Shown here piece after piece: positions 1-12,568 of a stretch of 64,000 nucleotides of DNA. The translations under genes were made by a program, and so were the position numbers. The stretch's first letter is position 1. Each line of letters opens with the position of its first letter. The notes under the pieces are model-generated. The model worked only from the letters and a program-made list of their open reading frames with translations, was not told the origin of the DNA and made no database searches. This DNA comes from Paracyclopina nana (lineage: Eukaryota; Arthropoda; Copepoda; Cyclopoida; Cyclopettidae), in assembly GCA_019096065.1 (NCBI GenBank), contig JAGUCH010000005.1:6200001-6264000 (forward strand). The letters are read 5' to 3'.

Positions 1-2600
1 AATTTTCCTTGCTTTCTCTTCAGTATAAAAAATACCTTCTTTTGCTCTCTGCTGCGATCCGGAGTTGCAAGGGATTTGACCACCAATTGTGATCGAGGCT
101 GCATGCCATCCTCACCATTGCTGACTAGAATTGCACCCTTGATCACCACGCCACGCACTACGATCAACCATTTTGGGATCGCGCAGAGTCACATAGCAGC
201 AAAGAAGGGTTTTTCGTCGAGATCAATCTTATATATTAGATCAATTGCGATCCATCTACTTTGATGGGCGAAGTTCGTCTACATGAGTTCTCCTCAACGG
301 CTATTCGCTGATGGGCGTCGAGCTAGCAAGTATAGGGCGCACCGAAAATTCTGACTCGTTCCAGTTTCCTGCCCTGCTCTTTCCAAATTTGACAAAAACG
401 ACCATTGCGCGCCCTCTTGGCAAATACCGCAAATAGATGCTGTCTGCAATTCCCCTTTGAATTCCAATTTTGCCAGCGTCACGCTGTACAAGTGCAAAAG
501 TAGTGGGACATGCTGTACACAGAGATTGCGAGGTGCATGTTGTACTACAGCCATGAAGCGTGAAGGAAAGCTCAGAGCTGTACAACTATGAATAGTAGTT
601 GTACTCGCTCGAAGCTACAAACTTTGCAGGGGCTAAAAAGGGGTTAACCCTGCCCAACAACGAGCTGGGAGCGCGCGTACGTTCATCTATTCAAATATGT
701 GAGTGGCAGAATCAATGCACCACGATGACACCATTCTTGATTTATGGCCAGAACCAGGGAATTAGTTCCACTAGCTGACAAAAATACGCTAAAAAGGCTG
801 ACATATGTTTAACTTTGGCACTGAATGCATAAATCTTACTTCTCATGATTTCACTCAAAGATGGAAGGTATACCATTTTTTTGAGGCAGGTGGACAGTTC
901 GAAAAAGGGAAGCCGAAATGCAACATTTTCTTATGCTAACTGTGGATAAGAAAACAAGCATTTGCCTCGCATGTAGATAAAGGTTTGCATTTGCCAATTA
1001 GCCTCCAGGTGGTCCCAGAATAAATTTGGAAATGTCAGCTCTCCGTTTTTTCGCCAAGCTTTGAGTGGAGTGTCATTAATAGGCTTCAAGATTGATGGTG
1101 GCTTGATAAGTATCATAATTGCACATATTCTTAATAGTGCTATCTTAAAACGTCTCCAGCAGTTGATTAAGTAACCCCATTTTTAAGGAGGCTTTTTTAC
1201 AGTACGTTGCACAGAGGGTTTCCCCTTTTTGTGTGCATAAAGCTGCTGGTCTGTTTTCTCTCTGAAAATGCCACCAGAAAGCAATAAATCAAACCTTGAT
1301 CAGAAACAGCTTGGGATAAAAGTTTGGTTTGCTTTTGGAGGCTCAAATGTAACATTCCTCTATCTCTCTCCCTTTTTTTTGGTGGACAGAAAGACAGCTG
1401 CTGATGGATTTATGGCTTTTCGCCTCCAAAAATTTTGACATCGACCACAAAAAAAGAGTAAAAATGTAATGACTTTTTCGCATGAAACTGAAGGAAAATT
1501 GACTTTTTTGCGTAGCGGTGGTGGTGGCTTGAGTCATCTGTGGTTTTTCCTACACTTGTGTAATATTATTGTCAAATTTTTCGTGGTCAATGGTTGAATG
1601 ACTCCATCTCTTTTTTCATGCTCTTTTACAACGGGGACCAAAGTGAGTGTTTCTCTGGTCATTGGACTTTGGAGACCTCCTTCATGTATAATAGCAGCAA
1701 TAAAAAGAGTCATATTTATTGCCTATAGGTGCGAATATATGCATAAATTATCGCTCCTCTTCATTCAATGAGTAGCATTAACTTACTAATCAGTTGATTT
1801 ATAGTCATACTAACTGCAAATCTGTGGTTTTCTTTCCCAGGTCCTTTTCTTTTAAAAGTGACCCTAGCTGGCCTGATAACGTATCTTTTGATTAATTGCC
1901 CTAGCTTAATTTGCAAGCTTACCTTTCCAGAACAGGCTTGTAACGTTTTTTTCGAACAATTCTTGTGGCTGAGCTTTCACTTTGAGTCATTTTGAACTTG
2001 TCACACTCTTTCGCGAGCCCGAATTTCGATTAAAAAGCCATAAATTGGCGGCGGCGGCGGTCGGGGCCACGCTTTCCATCACCTTTTTGACGAATTCTCG
2101 CGCCGCCACCGCCGCCGCCACATTTGGGGCTAATTTAACCAGCATAACAAGACATGGGCCCAACTTTGAAACAATCACGCTTGAAAAGCTGGCAATTATC
2201 ACTGTGATTGCTGCCCAACTACTCAATGGTTGGGGCTGGCCTCACTGGCTGGTTGGCCTAACCAAAGCAAGCGCCCGAGGCCTCAAATCTAGGGCCTGTC
2301 TAGGCGAAAGTACAACGAGGGTCCTTATGGGTCGCAGGTTTTCTTTGGACTGATGGAAGGTCCGAAAAATTGTAGAAATGGAGTAGGTCTGGCATAAAAG
2401 GGCGGTCTTGACTCTGTAATCTGCGTAGCCGAGCTGCTGTGCTCTTTTTCTGCAGCAGCAGAAGCGAGCTACACGGCTACAGCAGATGTGTCCCAGCCAT
2501 TTCAGACCACTGAATATTTCACCCTAATGGCGCGAGCAACAAGACTTTTATGGATACTTAACCAACATTATGGGAACCTTTAAATGTAGACACTTGACTC
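1..2600. other. Ubx-Antp intergenic DNA, left end
   Basis: I see no supportable gene here. The open frames are short, overlap on both strands and lack recognisable motifs. Visible items are a composite TGATTTATGG (739-748), matching the known Exd/posterior-Hox type site, a second TTTATGGC at 1409-1416, and GCCATAAA at 2037-2044. A GC-rich patch at 2046-2120 holds a GGC-repeat arm and a GCC-repeat arm about 50 bp apart that could pair. Position on the 3' side of Ubx in a colinear cluster makes this likely Antp-side regulatory DNA (inference). Confidence 0.6.
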
Positions 2601-2692
2601 TTCTTTTGACAAGGCCCGACGACAGTTTTAAAGTCTCTCTAAGTGGCTTGCAAAATACACTTCTTTTTTCTGCTAAATACTGTTAATAAAGT

Positions 2693-2918
2693 ATGGCTTG
2701 ATTTAAAAACAAAATATTAACTGATCTTTACCAACTGACTTAAGCGACTCATAAAATCGTTCAATGGGCGATAGAATATCTTAAAGTGTTTTGCACTATA
2801 TTCCTGCTTGTTTTGCTCATTTTAAAAACGATTAATACTTGATGGTTTGATTTTAAAGCTAAAAAATTTGTTGATCTTGTCCAACTGATTTTTGAGATTG
2901 ACTCATAAAATCGATCAA
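2693..2918. repeat. diverged direct duplication (two ~75-bp copies)
   Basis: Copies at about 2693-2763 and 2842-2918 align through ATGG(C/T)TTGATTT, TGATCTT, CCAACTGA and GACTCATAAAATCG(T/A)TCAA, with small indels. The spacing is about 150 bp. This looks like an old local duplication. No coding capacity is evident. Confidence 0.6.
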
Positions 2919-3423
2919 GATTTAAGCAGCGCTCGACTCTCAGCAAAGTGAAACCGAAGAAAGAATCTTGAGGCTAAAATCTCTTGTTTTATTTCGTCGC
3001 CTCGCGTTATCGTTTTCAAAAGTGACTAAAATAGTTCCGAAAAAAACTTTCATTTTGCTTGTCGAAATATGCTTCTGAATAACTAGCGTTATATGCTATT
3101 TGTAGCTGTATTTAAATTCAGCTCGGGTTTAAATATCGATCAACGCTGCTTGTTGTCGCTCTCAGCAAAATCGAATATTTTCGGGAAAAATCTCGCGAAA
3201 ACGACGAAACGTAAACAAAGCAACGTGGAACTGCGGCGGCCAATTTTTCTCGTGAATCAGAAAGAAGTCGATTAAGCGTTGGAAAATCAACGGCACCATC
3301 GGCGTAATTTGCATTAGGTATGTTACTTTTGAGTTTCACAGTTTACGAAAAGTTATCTATGTTAACGTCGAGAGCTTAAAAAATCCGGATTTCTTCCCGA
3401 CTTTGACTTGACGCTCATTTCAG

Positions 3424-4150
3424 GCTGTATCTTCAAGTTCGGCTGAGGATCCCACATACAAATCTGGATAGTATTTTGGATCTGTTTGCTGCTTTTGAAT
3501 CAATTTTGGATTCTGGAACATGGTGAGCCACTAAAGGTATATAACTCTTATGAATTGGCAGCTACTGGCATGATCGTGGAAATCTATCGAACTTGCAGAT
3601 TTCGCATTTCAAGACCCGGAGTTCGCAAATTTGGTCCATCGAGAAATCACGTCGTTCCTGGTACTTCACTCAACTCACTTTGTTCAGGAAGTCATCGAAG
3701 GGTGACCACTTTTTTAAGAGCACTCGGAGGCTTGGCTCATTTAACGGACCTTAATTGGAATTCCAAGGCGGCGGATCAGCTAAAATTCCTAATTGCGTCA
3801 AGGTTGGCGTCAAACATTGGCTTGACACCAGCGATGTGATAATGAAAATTAATCACAAAACTGCCTCGATTGCTACCGATTCTTCAGTTCTTCATGTATA
3901 TTGATAATTTTTTTAAAAATTAAGGAATGAACTAGCTGAGCTATCTTCTTTCAGACCCTGTGGAAGCTTCCTAATCTCCGTAGCAATTGGTACTCAACGC
4001 ACTGAGGATCAATTTCAAGTGCACTTATTTGAGGACCAATTTCAGATGTTCATAATTGAAGACCAATTTCAAATGTACTTGTTTGAGGACACCATTCATT
4101 CATCGTCGAAAAGGACGGAGGACCTCAACGCCAGTGTAAGTGAATAAAAA
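3424..4150 (+). pseudogene. exon-like remnants of an unrecognised gene
   Basis: I do not recognise this sequence. Several short stretches look exon-like on the plus strand. An AG acceptor at 3423 is followed by an open frame of about 32 codons (contains VRLRIPHTNLDSILDLFAAF), then a GTGAGC donor and a 76-nt potential intron. After it, a frame reads DPEFANLVHREITSFLVLHS up to a TGA, and another frame then continues (GLAHLTDLNWNSKAADQLKF). A third stretch from 3955 carries the in-frame 27-bp repeat and ends near an AATAAA at 4143. The phases do not join cleanly (one junction makes TGA, another needs a frameshift), so a decayed gene or transposon fragment is more likely than an active gene. Chance open frames remain possible. 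Confidence 0.25.
4004..4084 (+). repeat. 27-bp tandem repeat, 3 copies
   Basis: Three 27-bp units start at 4004, 4031 and 4058, each beginning GA(G/A)GA(T/C)CAATTTCA. Because 27 is nine codons, the array reads in frame as EDQFQVHLF, EDQFQMFII, EDQFQMYLF. Substitutions keep the frame open and mostly conserve EDQFQ. This hints at former coding constraint, but there are too few units to be sure. Confidence 0.75.
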
Positions 4151-6512
4151 GCGATAAATAGAGTGACACAGCTTCAACGTGTTATCTTCAGTACTTCAGG
4201 TAGGCCTAGTTTTTTTTTTTCATTTCTAGAAAGATATGGTAGCTCTAGCTGAATTAAGCCTTTTAATTGCCATTGTTGCTCTAATCGCACGTCCAGATGA
4301 ATTGAAAAACTGATTTTGCGTGGAATTCCGCGATTTTCAGGATGGAATTATTTTTTATTTTTTCGGCTCTTCTGATCTCCTTCAAGGTAAGGCTTTTTTG
4401 ATAAGTTGTCAAGTAATTTCTTAAAGGATAGGAAAAGGCTGATTCTTTCAACAGCCAGAAATTACTAACCGCTTCCTTTCTGCTTGAAGGTCCAGAATTT
4501 TTGGGACACGGTGCGCGATGCGGAGCTTACTTTATGCGCCACGTTTTTAATGGGACAATGGCTCAATTATGAAGTGAAAATGCAGCTAGCTTGGAACTAA
4601 AAGCTCTTTATTGCTAAGTGCAGGCAAAGATTGGATTACTTTTTTTTTGCCTTTTGTGGCCAAAGTCCCATGGAAGCGAAAATCGATTTATAAAATTCTA
4701 AGCACGTTTTGCTCGGAGGAGTCTTATAAAACTAGATTTGCTATCATTTTATCACTTTGTTTGACGATTGGAAGCAATTTTTCTCATCAGCTTCACGAAA
4801 AAACGATCCTTCATTTTTAAAGTTGCTTTTATCTGATTGAGGAAAAAGTGGTAGAATTTTATCTGAAAAATTCGATAAAACTAAACAGTTTTTGTTGTTT
4901 TCAAAATCGATTTGGACTTTGATTGTTTTATATTTCAGTGCAAATCTTGAAAAACATTCAAGGAAAAATTGTGCTAACCTGATCAGTATTGCAGGTTTTC
5001 TAGTCGCGGATTCGAGAGCTCGTGTGACAGATGAAAAATTACTAGTTCAACATCGGTCCGCCCACTGTGCAAATGTTCAAGAGGTTGCGTGAAAGCGTTG
5101 GCAAGTTGCGCTGTTAAAGTTAAACCTGCCTCTCTCCGTGGCGTTCGGTCTGTTTCAAAGCTCGATTTACGAGGTCATAATCGTGCCATAAATGAACAGT
5201 TTGTCATTTTACTGGTGTCATAAATGTCTACCAAACGGGGTGGAAATAGCCATCGAATTTTGCCAAAAAATCATTGCTCAATGATGTGATGCACATCTGA
5301 GAACAGCCCCAAAGCCAAAATAAATAGCATCCACTCGCAAAATATGGATGCAATTCCATGTCATGGCAAATTAAGCTTTGGAATTTTCAAATAAAGCCAC
5401 TTGGAGCTTGAAATTATTGAAATTTCATTTTACACACTTGCATTTTGGGATCATTAGCCGGTCACGCTTGCTGATCAATGCTATGGTTCATTTTGACAAA
5501 TTTTCTTTTTCATGCATTAATTCAATAGCCTGTTCATCTTATCTTAAAAGTGTAACTAGTGCTTCAAATCCAGAATGTCAAGTGTGGCAGCCATCTGTGA
5601 TTCTTTTCAAACTGATCAAGTTCAAGGATTGCTCTTGGGGCAATGACACTTACTTCTAAAGTGACCTTACCCCCCTTTACGTTGAACGTTACAAGAAGAG
5701 ATAAAAAGAAGAGTTTTAAGAGCACACTGGGGCTCTTATTTGTTGTGCCAATCGAATGCACCAACAAATCGCTTCAATTAAAAGTAAACTACAGCTTTGA
5801 CGGAAAAGGGCTGCTTGTAAGTTTTACCCATTTTTGGAGCACATTGACCCTCTTTTTACTTTTACTTTTCAAAGTGAACCCTTGTCTGGTGCTGCTGCAG
5901 GTAGTCCAAGCCAGTCCAGTAGAAATAGCAAAAGGTCATAAAATCAGTGTCATAAAAGTACAGTTAACCTTAACAGGGTTGACATCGGGACACTTTTCCC
6001 TTTTTCGTCCTACTTACATATTATCAGGGGGCAATAAGACATTTTATTATGGGTCCAGCTTAAATTGGCCGTTTTTAGGCAGTCTTCACTCAACTCTCTC
6101 TGGATCAAGATATTCAAATTCAAAGTGAGCTTTGAAGGTAAGATACTATAGTAGGCATTTCTTTACACGATTTGAGAGCTCAGAGGAAACTGCAAATTTC
6201 CAATCCTTGAGAGTCTTCATCTATAAGAACCATATATGAAAGTTTCTCTCCTTTTTTGCTTTTTGAGGTTGCAGCCTAAGAAAGTGGCACTTTCCTTAGC
6301 TGTGCAAGTAGTCGTTTTTCAACTTTAAGAGATAATTTTCCTCGTGGTTTCATTAATTTTTATGGGGTAATTAATTACTTTTGTACGCAATTTATGGCAT
6401 GTCTTCATAAATAGCCAGCCATAATGCATGGCCCAAGCCTGCTGTTGGTGTAGTTCCCGAAATGGCCGCAAGGAGTGAAGTCTCTTATTTCTAGAAAGGA
6501 AGCTCTGTCCCT

Positions 6513-6527
6513 GCGCCCTCTATCGGC
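6513..6527 (+). promoter_or_regulatory. weak CTCF-like site
   Basis: GCGCCCTCTATCGGC resembles the C-rich CTCF core (GCGCC-MYCT-RSTGG type) with mismatches in the 3' half. It was found by eye and is listed because it falls on the roughly 7-kb spacing of better matches. Confidence 0.2.
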
Positions 6528-9500
6528 GAAACTTGAGCTAGCGAAGCGACAATTTTTTGCGCTTTTGGCGGGATCCGGCGGACCCCTGCTGCACTTTCAA
6601 TACATTCTTAATGGGAAAAGTTTTTCCTTCTTGATTGAGTCAATTTTGCTCTCGGCCATAAATTCATATTTTGGCATGGAAAATATCTTCATCAAAAAGC
6701 ATGGAGTACGAATTTTGAACAGCTGCCAAATTCCAGCATGAATCTTCATAAACCTCGTGAGTGTGCGTGTGAATTCGTGCATTCAAATGATTCATATTTG
6801 ACCAAATAGGAGATAGCCATATTTCTAATCTGAGTAGTTCCTTATAGCCGAACTATTGAATCACCCAAGGTTTTCATGCAAAGCTGTTTTTTATCATTTC
6901 ATAATTCACTATTTTTTGTACAGCAACTTTGCTCTCAGGCTTAGTTTGCTTGCAGTAAATCAAAAATACAAGGATTGCCTTGCAAGTTTGCTGTTGCTGC
7001 TCTGCAACATATTTTTGTGAAAGCTAAGCAAAACTACAATCGATCAGCGAAAAGAAACGTGGCAGAAGTTTCAGCCAATAATATGTCCGCCAGCATTGCT
7101 CTGGCATCAAATAAAAAATGGGACCTTTTTTCAAACCGGTCGATTCAGCAAGAGGAACTTTTCTTCCTTCAATTTCTTTTTATGGGGTGCCTCAACAAAA
7201 GAAAGTTGGTCCTATTCATGCATGGCTGAATCTTCTGAATAAATCTGAAATTCGAAAGCCATTCCAGCCACGTTTCACGAAAAGCTTCTTCTTTCCGAAA
7301 AAGGAAAGTTCTCCGTCTGCTCGCGTGGAAAGTTAGTAGTGGGATGAGACTACTTTCTTGGCGTCGTTTAATTACTTTTCTGTCAAGGCACATAAATCTT
7401 GAGACGACTGCAGCACCAGTCGTCGTCTACCATGTGCCAAAGGGCTTTCTAATTTCCCCACCTCGCACCAAAAGTTGTTTTGCATTGCTCATTTAATATG
7501 ATTTTCAAGATTTATTAAGGCTTGGCCCAAAATAATTAATTGTTGAGGCTGATCGGGGTTAAAGCAGGATTTTGGTGCTTTCCCCTTGTTTTTCAGTCGG
7601 GGATTCCACTGAAGTAGTTATAGCAAGTTGGGTGGTGGCAACTTCAACGGAGCTTTCCCAAAGCAATCCTTCTTGAGCTGTTCTCAAAGCAGCTACTGCT
7701 GTAGTATTTCAGGGGAAATTTAACCAAAGCTATCTAGGTATGTGTCTCATGAATCATAATGAAGTCCTTAGTCAAAATTTATGGGACACTCTGTACTGTG
7801 CTGCTGCTACTCTCTCCAAAGTTAGCTAGGAGGAGCTCCCTTTTTTCCTTTGTCGTGATTTACTGCGACAGACTAATGGCTAATATCGATTTCACATTAA
7901 GGACTTTGGCTGTGTGTGTGTGTTGGATGAATTTTCGCCGGGGAAACGCGGGTCCGGAAGAGGCTCCATCCACTCCACTGGATCCGGCTTTTCTATGTAA
8001 TGGCCTTAAAATTCTTGCTCCCCTGCTCAACAACTGGGCAATTTTGATCACGCGAGCAGAGCAGCCCAATGAGCAAACAATAAATTTTCGGATAGGAATT
8101 TGCGAGCCATTGTAAAACGTGTTTTGTTTTTTCCACTCTAGATTTTGGGCCAAAAAAGTTTTGCTGTAGATAATTCACCTAATGCAGCTTTTTGCGTTCA
8201 TTATATTTTTGTGTGTGTGCGAGTTACTAACGCATTCAGCGCACGGAACGCTTCGAGTCAAGAGAGCTTGAAATTTAGTTGGCTAGCTCAAAAAAAGCAT
8301 ACATAAATCATCCACAGTTGAAATCAACTGATCGGAAGTTGTTGCAATGCTTGGAACTGAAAAAATACTGGAGAATTTTTTCCAACTACCCATCAATTAT
8401 CCACAACTTGACTTTGCTTTGGCTTGGTCTGCTCGAGGGAAAAAAACCCCTTTTTGCTTGTAATTTTGGAAAAAAGATGCCTCAAGGGCGTGGTGGGACA
8501 AGTCACGAGACGCGAGGAGCAGGTTTCTTGGGACACGGAGGGCAATTTGGGGGGACCCAAGCTTATTATTCATGATGCTGTTCTGTTTTTTTGCGTGTGA
8601 CATCGTGGCTACTTATCAAAGTGCCATAATGTGAATTTTATTGGTGCTATACTTGAGTGGTGGAACTTTATGTGCACGTTGCCTGCTGAAAAGTAGCCAT
8701 AACTTTTGCAAATGTGGATGCGGTGGGAAACAATGAATTAGAACAATGTATTGAAAGCTTTTGTTTTGGTAAAACAACACACTGACTGTAAAAAGGGGAC
8801 GTTGTTGTGTCCATGGATTTTAGTTCATGTTGCTGTTTTTCAAAGATTATTTTTGGCTTTAAAAAGATGCTATCTACCACCAATGTGATATTTGAAATTA
8901 CACGTTTGCAGAAAATCCCATTAATGCAGTTGATGCCTATCAGAGAATGCGATGGCATTTTGGTGTTCAATGTTGTTAAATTCTTAAGAGAGCAAAATTT
9001 CGGCCAAGTTTGACCCTGAACAGCAGCAAATCACGAATTTTTCCTTCTTCTTTCTCTGTTGTAATTTATGGCCAAGTACATCAATTTCAAAAAGGCCCTG
9101 TAAATCTAGGAACTATGACACAAATGTCAAATGTCATAGTTGTTGTGCTACCTATGTCGAGTTTCAGCACGTCATAATCTGGTTAACAGCTCAATACTAC
9201 ATTTTTGATAAGCATCGTTTTTTGGCGGAGTTGGCGGCGACGGCCGGCCGGCTGGCGGAGAAAACGACTTCTATGGTCAATAACTTGCCAGAATGGCCTA
9301 ATAAATGTCAAAGTTTAGCTCAAGCTCACAGACGTGCAAACTTTTGACACGTATTCAACGCGGAAGTGCCAAAGATATCATAAACAGATGATTTCTATGC
9401 TTAGCAGGCATTTCCTTGAATCAATCAACGGAATAGCCCTTAAATCGAGCTTGCTAGTTCGCTTTTCATCTACCCTATGCACTTGCTTTTTTTTCCTTTA

Positions 9501-11249
9501 AAACTTGTATCATGAGATCACTAAAGTTACGCTTTGATTTTGCTAGCAACAGAGTGAATTCAGTGTACTTACGCCTTCCGTAAGTCCTCGAAAATTGTTG
9601 TAGTTATTAAAGTTGATGCTGTCGTCGTTATTTTAGTTATACACTGGAGATCATGACGGGGAATTTGTTGCTTGTTTGTTTGGCTGTTGCGGATGAAGGT
9701 GGCTGAAGAAACATACCTGAAAGATGAAACGCACAGTGTTTTAAAATGTTGTTTAAGCAATGCTTAGCATTAGAAGCTGTGCTCTTCACTGCAACTTCCG
9801 TCCGCGGTCAACAAAGCCTAGACTAGCAGCAACGGTCAACAACAAATAATTTTGAAGCAAGACTTCAGTGTCTAAACCTTGAAAAGTTAGCCCTATTTCT
9901 GAAAGCATGCAAATTTGCATGATCATCTCACGGGCAATTGGCAAAGCTTGATGAGCTGAAATTCCAAGCTCAAGTGAAACTGATAAACTGGCGTCAAAAA
10001 ATCTGTTCTTATTAAATTTTTCCCTTGAAAAATGAGCCTACCCTTGGCTGCCAAGTGGGACATTGTCCAATTTCTGCAAATTAGCTGTATTTCTGAGGCA
10101 ACGCAAGAAATGCCCAAGTTATTAGCCAAGGGGAAAAATTGCGATCAAGGCTTGAATTTCAACAAGTGATTTTGGAGGTTGCCAAATGGTCATAAAGTAA
10201 TGGCCTTGACCATCGGAAGAGTTACCTGATTTTTTACGATCCATGCCAAATTGTGTCTGCTGTTGGAGTAAGGATCGAAAAATGTGAAGACCCTGTAGCA
10301 GATCCTTTTGCAGCGCTGCTTGTGCAGCAGCTCCAGTCGATAGTACTATATAGCGGTCATACAACTACAATTTCTACTTTATGGCGACGACGACGAACTC
10401 CAACGAGAGCTTGCCTATGTAGTAGCTTTGCCTCCTCGCAGGGCGACCAGATACGGACACATTTCAATGCTTTATGGACCATTTATGGACTCTTTTTTTT
10501 CCAAATTCACCTCTACCTTCCCTAATTGAGCCTCTCTCTCGCGGCTTTGACAGTTATGGCGTGTTTCATATGATTTTATGGCCCACTAAAGCCAGCAACA
10601 AACAAGTGCTGCGAAAAGTGCATTGTTTGTTTATTACATGTGAAAAAGGCGGCCATTTGATGTAGATAAGCACCTAGCAAAACATTGCTACAATGTCAAT
10701 GCAGTTGCCGATTGTATCTCCCAAAATTGTAATTACTTCATTATTAAAGCGTGTCCTCCATTTCTCCGGGAATATTAAAAGGAATGAGACTTGACTTCTC
10801 AGGTTTCACCCACTGCAGTTCTCTCACAAGCTTGGAATTCCTTGACAATTTTGTGAGCACCCCTCTTTTAAAAAAAAGTAGCCACTAGCTGCTGAAGAAT
10901 TTGCACATGTGTCTAGTGCAGATATAATCTGATTCTAATGTAAGATCAACAGTTGAAGCAGTGAGAGGTGTCAAAATCAGCTGGTTTCTGCATCGTTCAC
11001 ATCACTACCTAAAAATCATGCTTAACATCTAAAAAGACAACCTTCTGGTGCTCAAAATAGATTTTTAAAAATTTCAAAAGAAATAATAAAAGGTCATTTT
11101 TATGAACCTAAAGAAGTTTTAGAGCGTTTTATGGCTTCATGAAGTGTGCCTAGTTGCGAAAATCCCTTTTGCACTGGTGATGGCTTCACATGAGCTGTTC
11201 CCGCAAAAGAGGTGCAAATGGCCGTTTTACGAGCCATTTAGGAGTTATT

Positions 11250-11420
11250 TCTTTGTCGGCATCTGATCCCACTCGGGACGACGACGAGCCAGTACACGGG
11301 CGAAACCGTCGTCGTCGTCGTCGACTTCATCCTCGCCGTGGCCTCGGGGTAGGTCACGTGACCACGCTCTTGCACCAATCAGACGACGAGGGCCAACCTC
11401 GCCCCACTCACTTCTCCTTT
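11250..11420. promoter_or_regulatory. CpG-rich promoter-like patch
   Basis: This is a sharply GC/CpG-rich patch in AT-rich surroundings. It contains GAC repeats (about 11276-11287) facing GTC repeats (11308-11324) that could form a stem, a 12-bp E-box palindrome (11352-11363), and a CCAATCAG box just downstream. It could be a promoter or enhancer of an unseen transcript, possibly an Antp 5' exon. It lies about 12 kb 3' of the Ubx homeobox exon, towards Antp. Confidence 0.3.
11352..11363. promoter_or_regulatory. E-box palindrome GGTCACGTGACC
   Basis: A perfect 12-bp palindrome containing GTCACGTGAC, the extended E-box of USF/MITF-TFE type bHLH-Zip factors. A 14-bp version occurs inside the first abd-A intron at 55385-55398. 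Confidence 0.5.
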
Positions 11421-12123
11421 TTGATGGATTCATAGGCAATGGTGACAGATATGTGGTCTTGAAATGTTACGAGCTTTTAAGAGGCCCATGTCATCTAATG
11501 TGCCAACAGATTTATTTTATCATCTCACATCGGGCGAATTTCTTCGATAAACAAACAAAAGCCCACTCTCTAAAGCTTCATTTCGTCATTCCTTCAGTTT
11601 TTCGCTTTGTCTGCCAAATTGAGGTGCTACTCAAGATAGATTGTCAATTCACGGTCATGATTATCGTTATCTTGTACAGCCATCTGTTGTTGTACTGTTA
11701 CTACTATGGCTTCCGACAAGCCAACAAATTTACCTAATGGCCTTTTTATTGACCTCCAATTTCGTGGATGTCGAGCTGAACGCGACTTCATAACTCAATT
11801 GGAGGCTCGAATGTGCTTTTTATCTGTCTTGTTAACGACATGCTAAGGCTCTATTAGTATGTGCATAATTTTCGCCCATGAAAAATCAATTGATGTGCCG
11901 ACATTACGAGCCTGAAAAGTGCTTTGATAGCAATAGTGTTGAGTAATGGGCCGTAAAAGCTTGTCAAAAGCTTTATTTCCATTTCCTTCTGCTGAAAGGG
12001 TATTACGGCACTCTTTAGTATACCTTTTTGACGGTTGCATTTTTTCTTTCTCCCTCTTTAAAGCTCCAGTTCAGCTTAGAGTGTGCTCCACTGAAATGAC
12101 TACATTTTTTATCGTCACGACAG

Positions 12124-12436
12124 TAGGGCGATCCCATTTTCGAATTAGTTGTGTTGCCTTCTAAAAGTTCTCTTAGTTAGCTGACGCGCCAACGCATTTT
12201 ATATCAGCAGCTGAGGAGCAAAGTTAGCATTTCTCAATAAAACAAGCTTCAGTTGCTACTGGAGAACACTTTAAGTAGCTAAGTTCTGTTTGGCAACTTA
12301 ACTTAACTAAGCAAGCTTAAATGCTGCATTAAGTTAAGCAAAGTTAGGATCTACTTACATAAGTATCTGAGAGCAGAACTGAACTGAGCTTAAGTTTTTT
12401 CCTTACTTGACTAGTTTATAATATTGGAGCGCTCTA
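12124..12436 (+). mobile_element. MITE, family A copy 1
   Basis: The left end TAGGGCGATCCCATTTTCG and right end AATATTGGAGCGCTCTA are inverted relatives. The element is AT-rich with many AAGTTAAG/TTAACTT words and has no ORF. It is clearly homologous to the reverse complement of 38737-39132: shared core around GACGCGCCAACGC, ATCAGCAGCTGA(G/T)GAGCAAAGTTA and GCTTCAG. TA at both borders suggests a TA-target, mariner-like transposase, but this is an inference. Confidence 0.75.
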
Positions 12437-12437
12437 G

Positions 12438-12568
12438 TAGGGCGATCACATACTAGGTTTTCGATTTTTTGTCAATTTAGCCAAGCTCAGTTCTGCAACT
12501 GGAACTGAAGCAAGCTTAACTTTCTTCCCAGCTTCACTTGACTAACCAGTCAAAATGGGAACGTCCTT
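12438..12568 (+). mobile_element. MITE, family A copy 2 (internally deleted)
   Basis: It starts with TAGGGCGATCACATAC one base after the end of the previous element and finishes with CAAAATGGGAACGTCCTTA, the expected other terminus of the family. It is only about 130 bp, so most of the interior is deleted. It stands head-to-tail with copy 1. Confidence 0.65.

Larger units (their letters stand above)
5150..12120. other. Ubx-Antp intergenic DNA, no gene seen
   Basis: No homeobox, recognisable domain or convincing exon is visible. The longest plus-strand frame (5643-6128, 161 codons) has no recognisable motif. TTTATGGC/GCCATAAA octamers occur at 5185, 6391, 6655, 9065, 10378, 10575 and 11128. 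A short GC-rich patch with GGCCGGCCGGC lies near 9240. Confidence 0.6.

Noticed and set aside
1982..2353. plus-strand ORF with an Ala-rich segment
   Set aside because: The Ala run comes from a GGC/GCC repeat patch. The frame has no ATG at its start and the antisense strand is equally open.
5643..6128. 161-codon plus-strand ORF
   Set aside because: It has no recognisable domain, its composition is like the surrounding DNA, and its length is within reach of chance in 64 kb.
11245..11439. minus-strand ORF with a poly-Asp run
   Set aside because: The Asp run is a translation of the GTC repeat in a CpG-rich patch. There is no supporting splice site or homolog.
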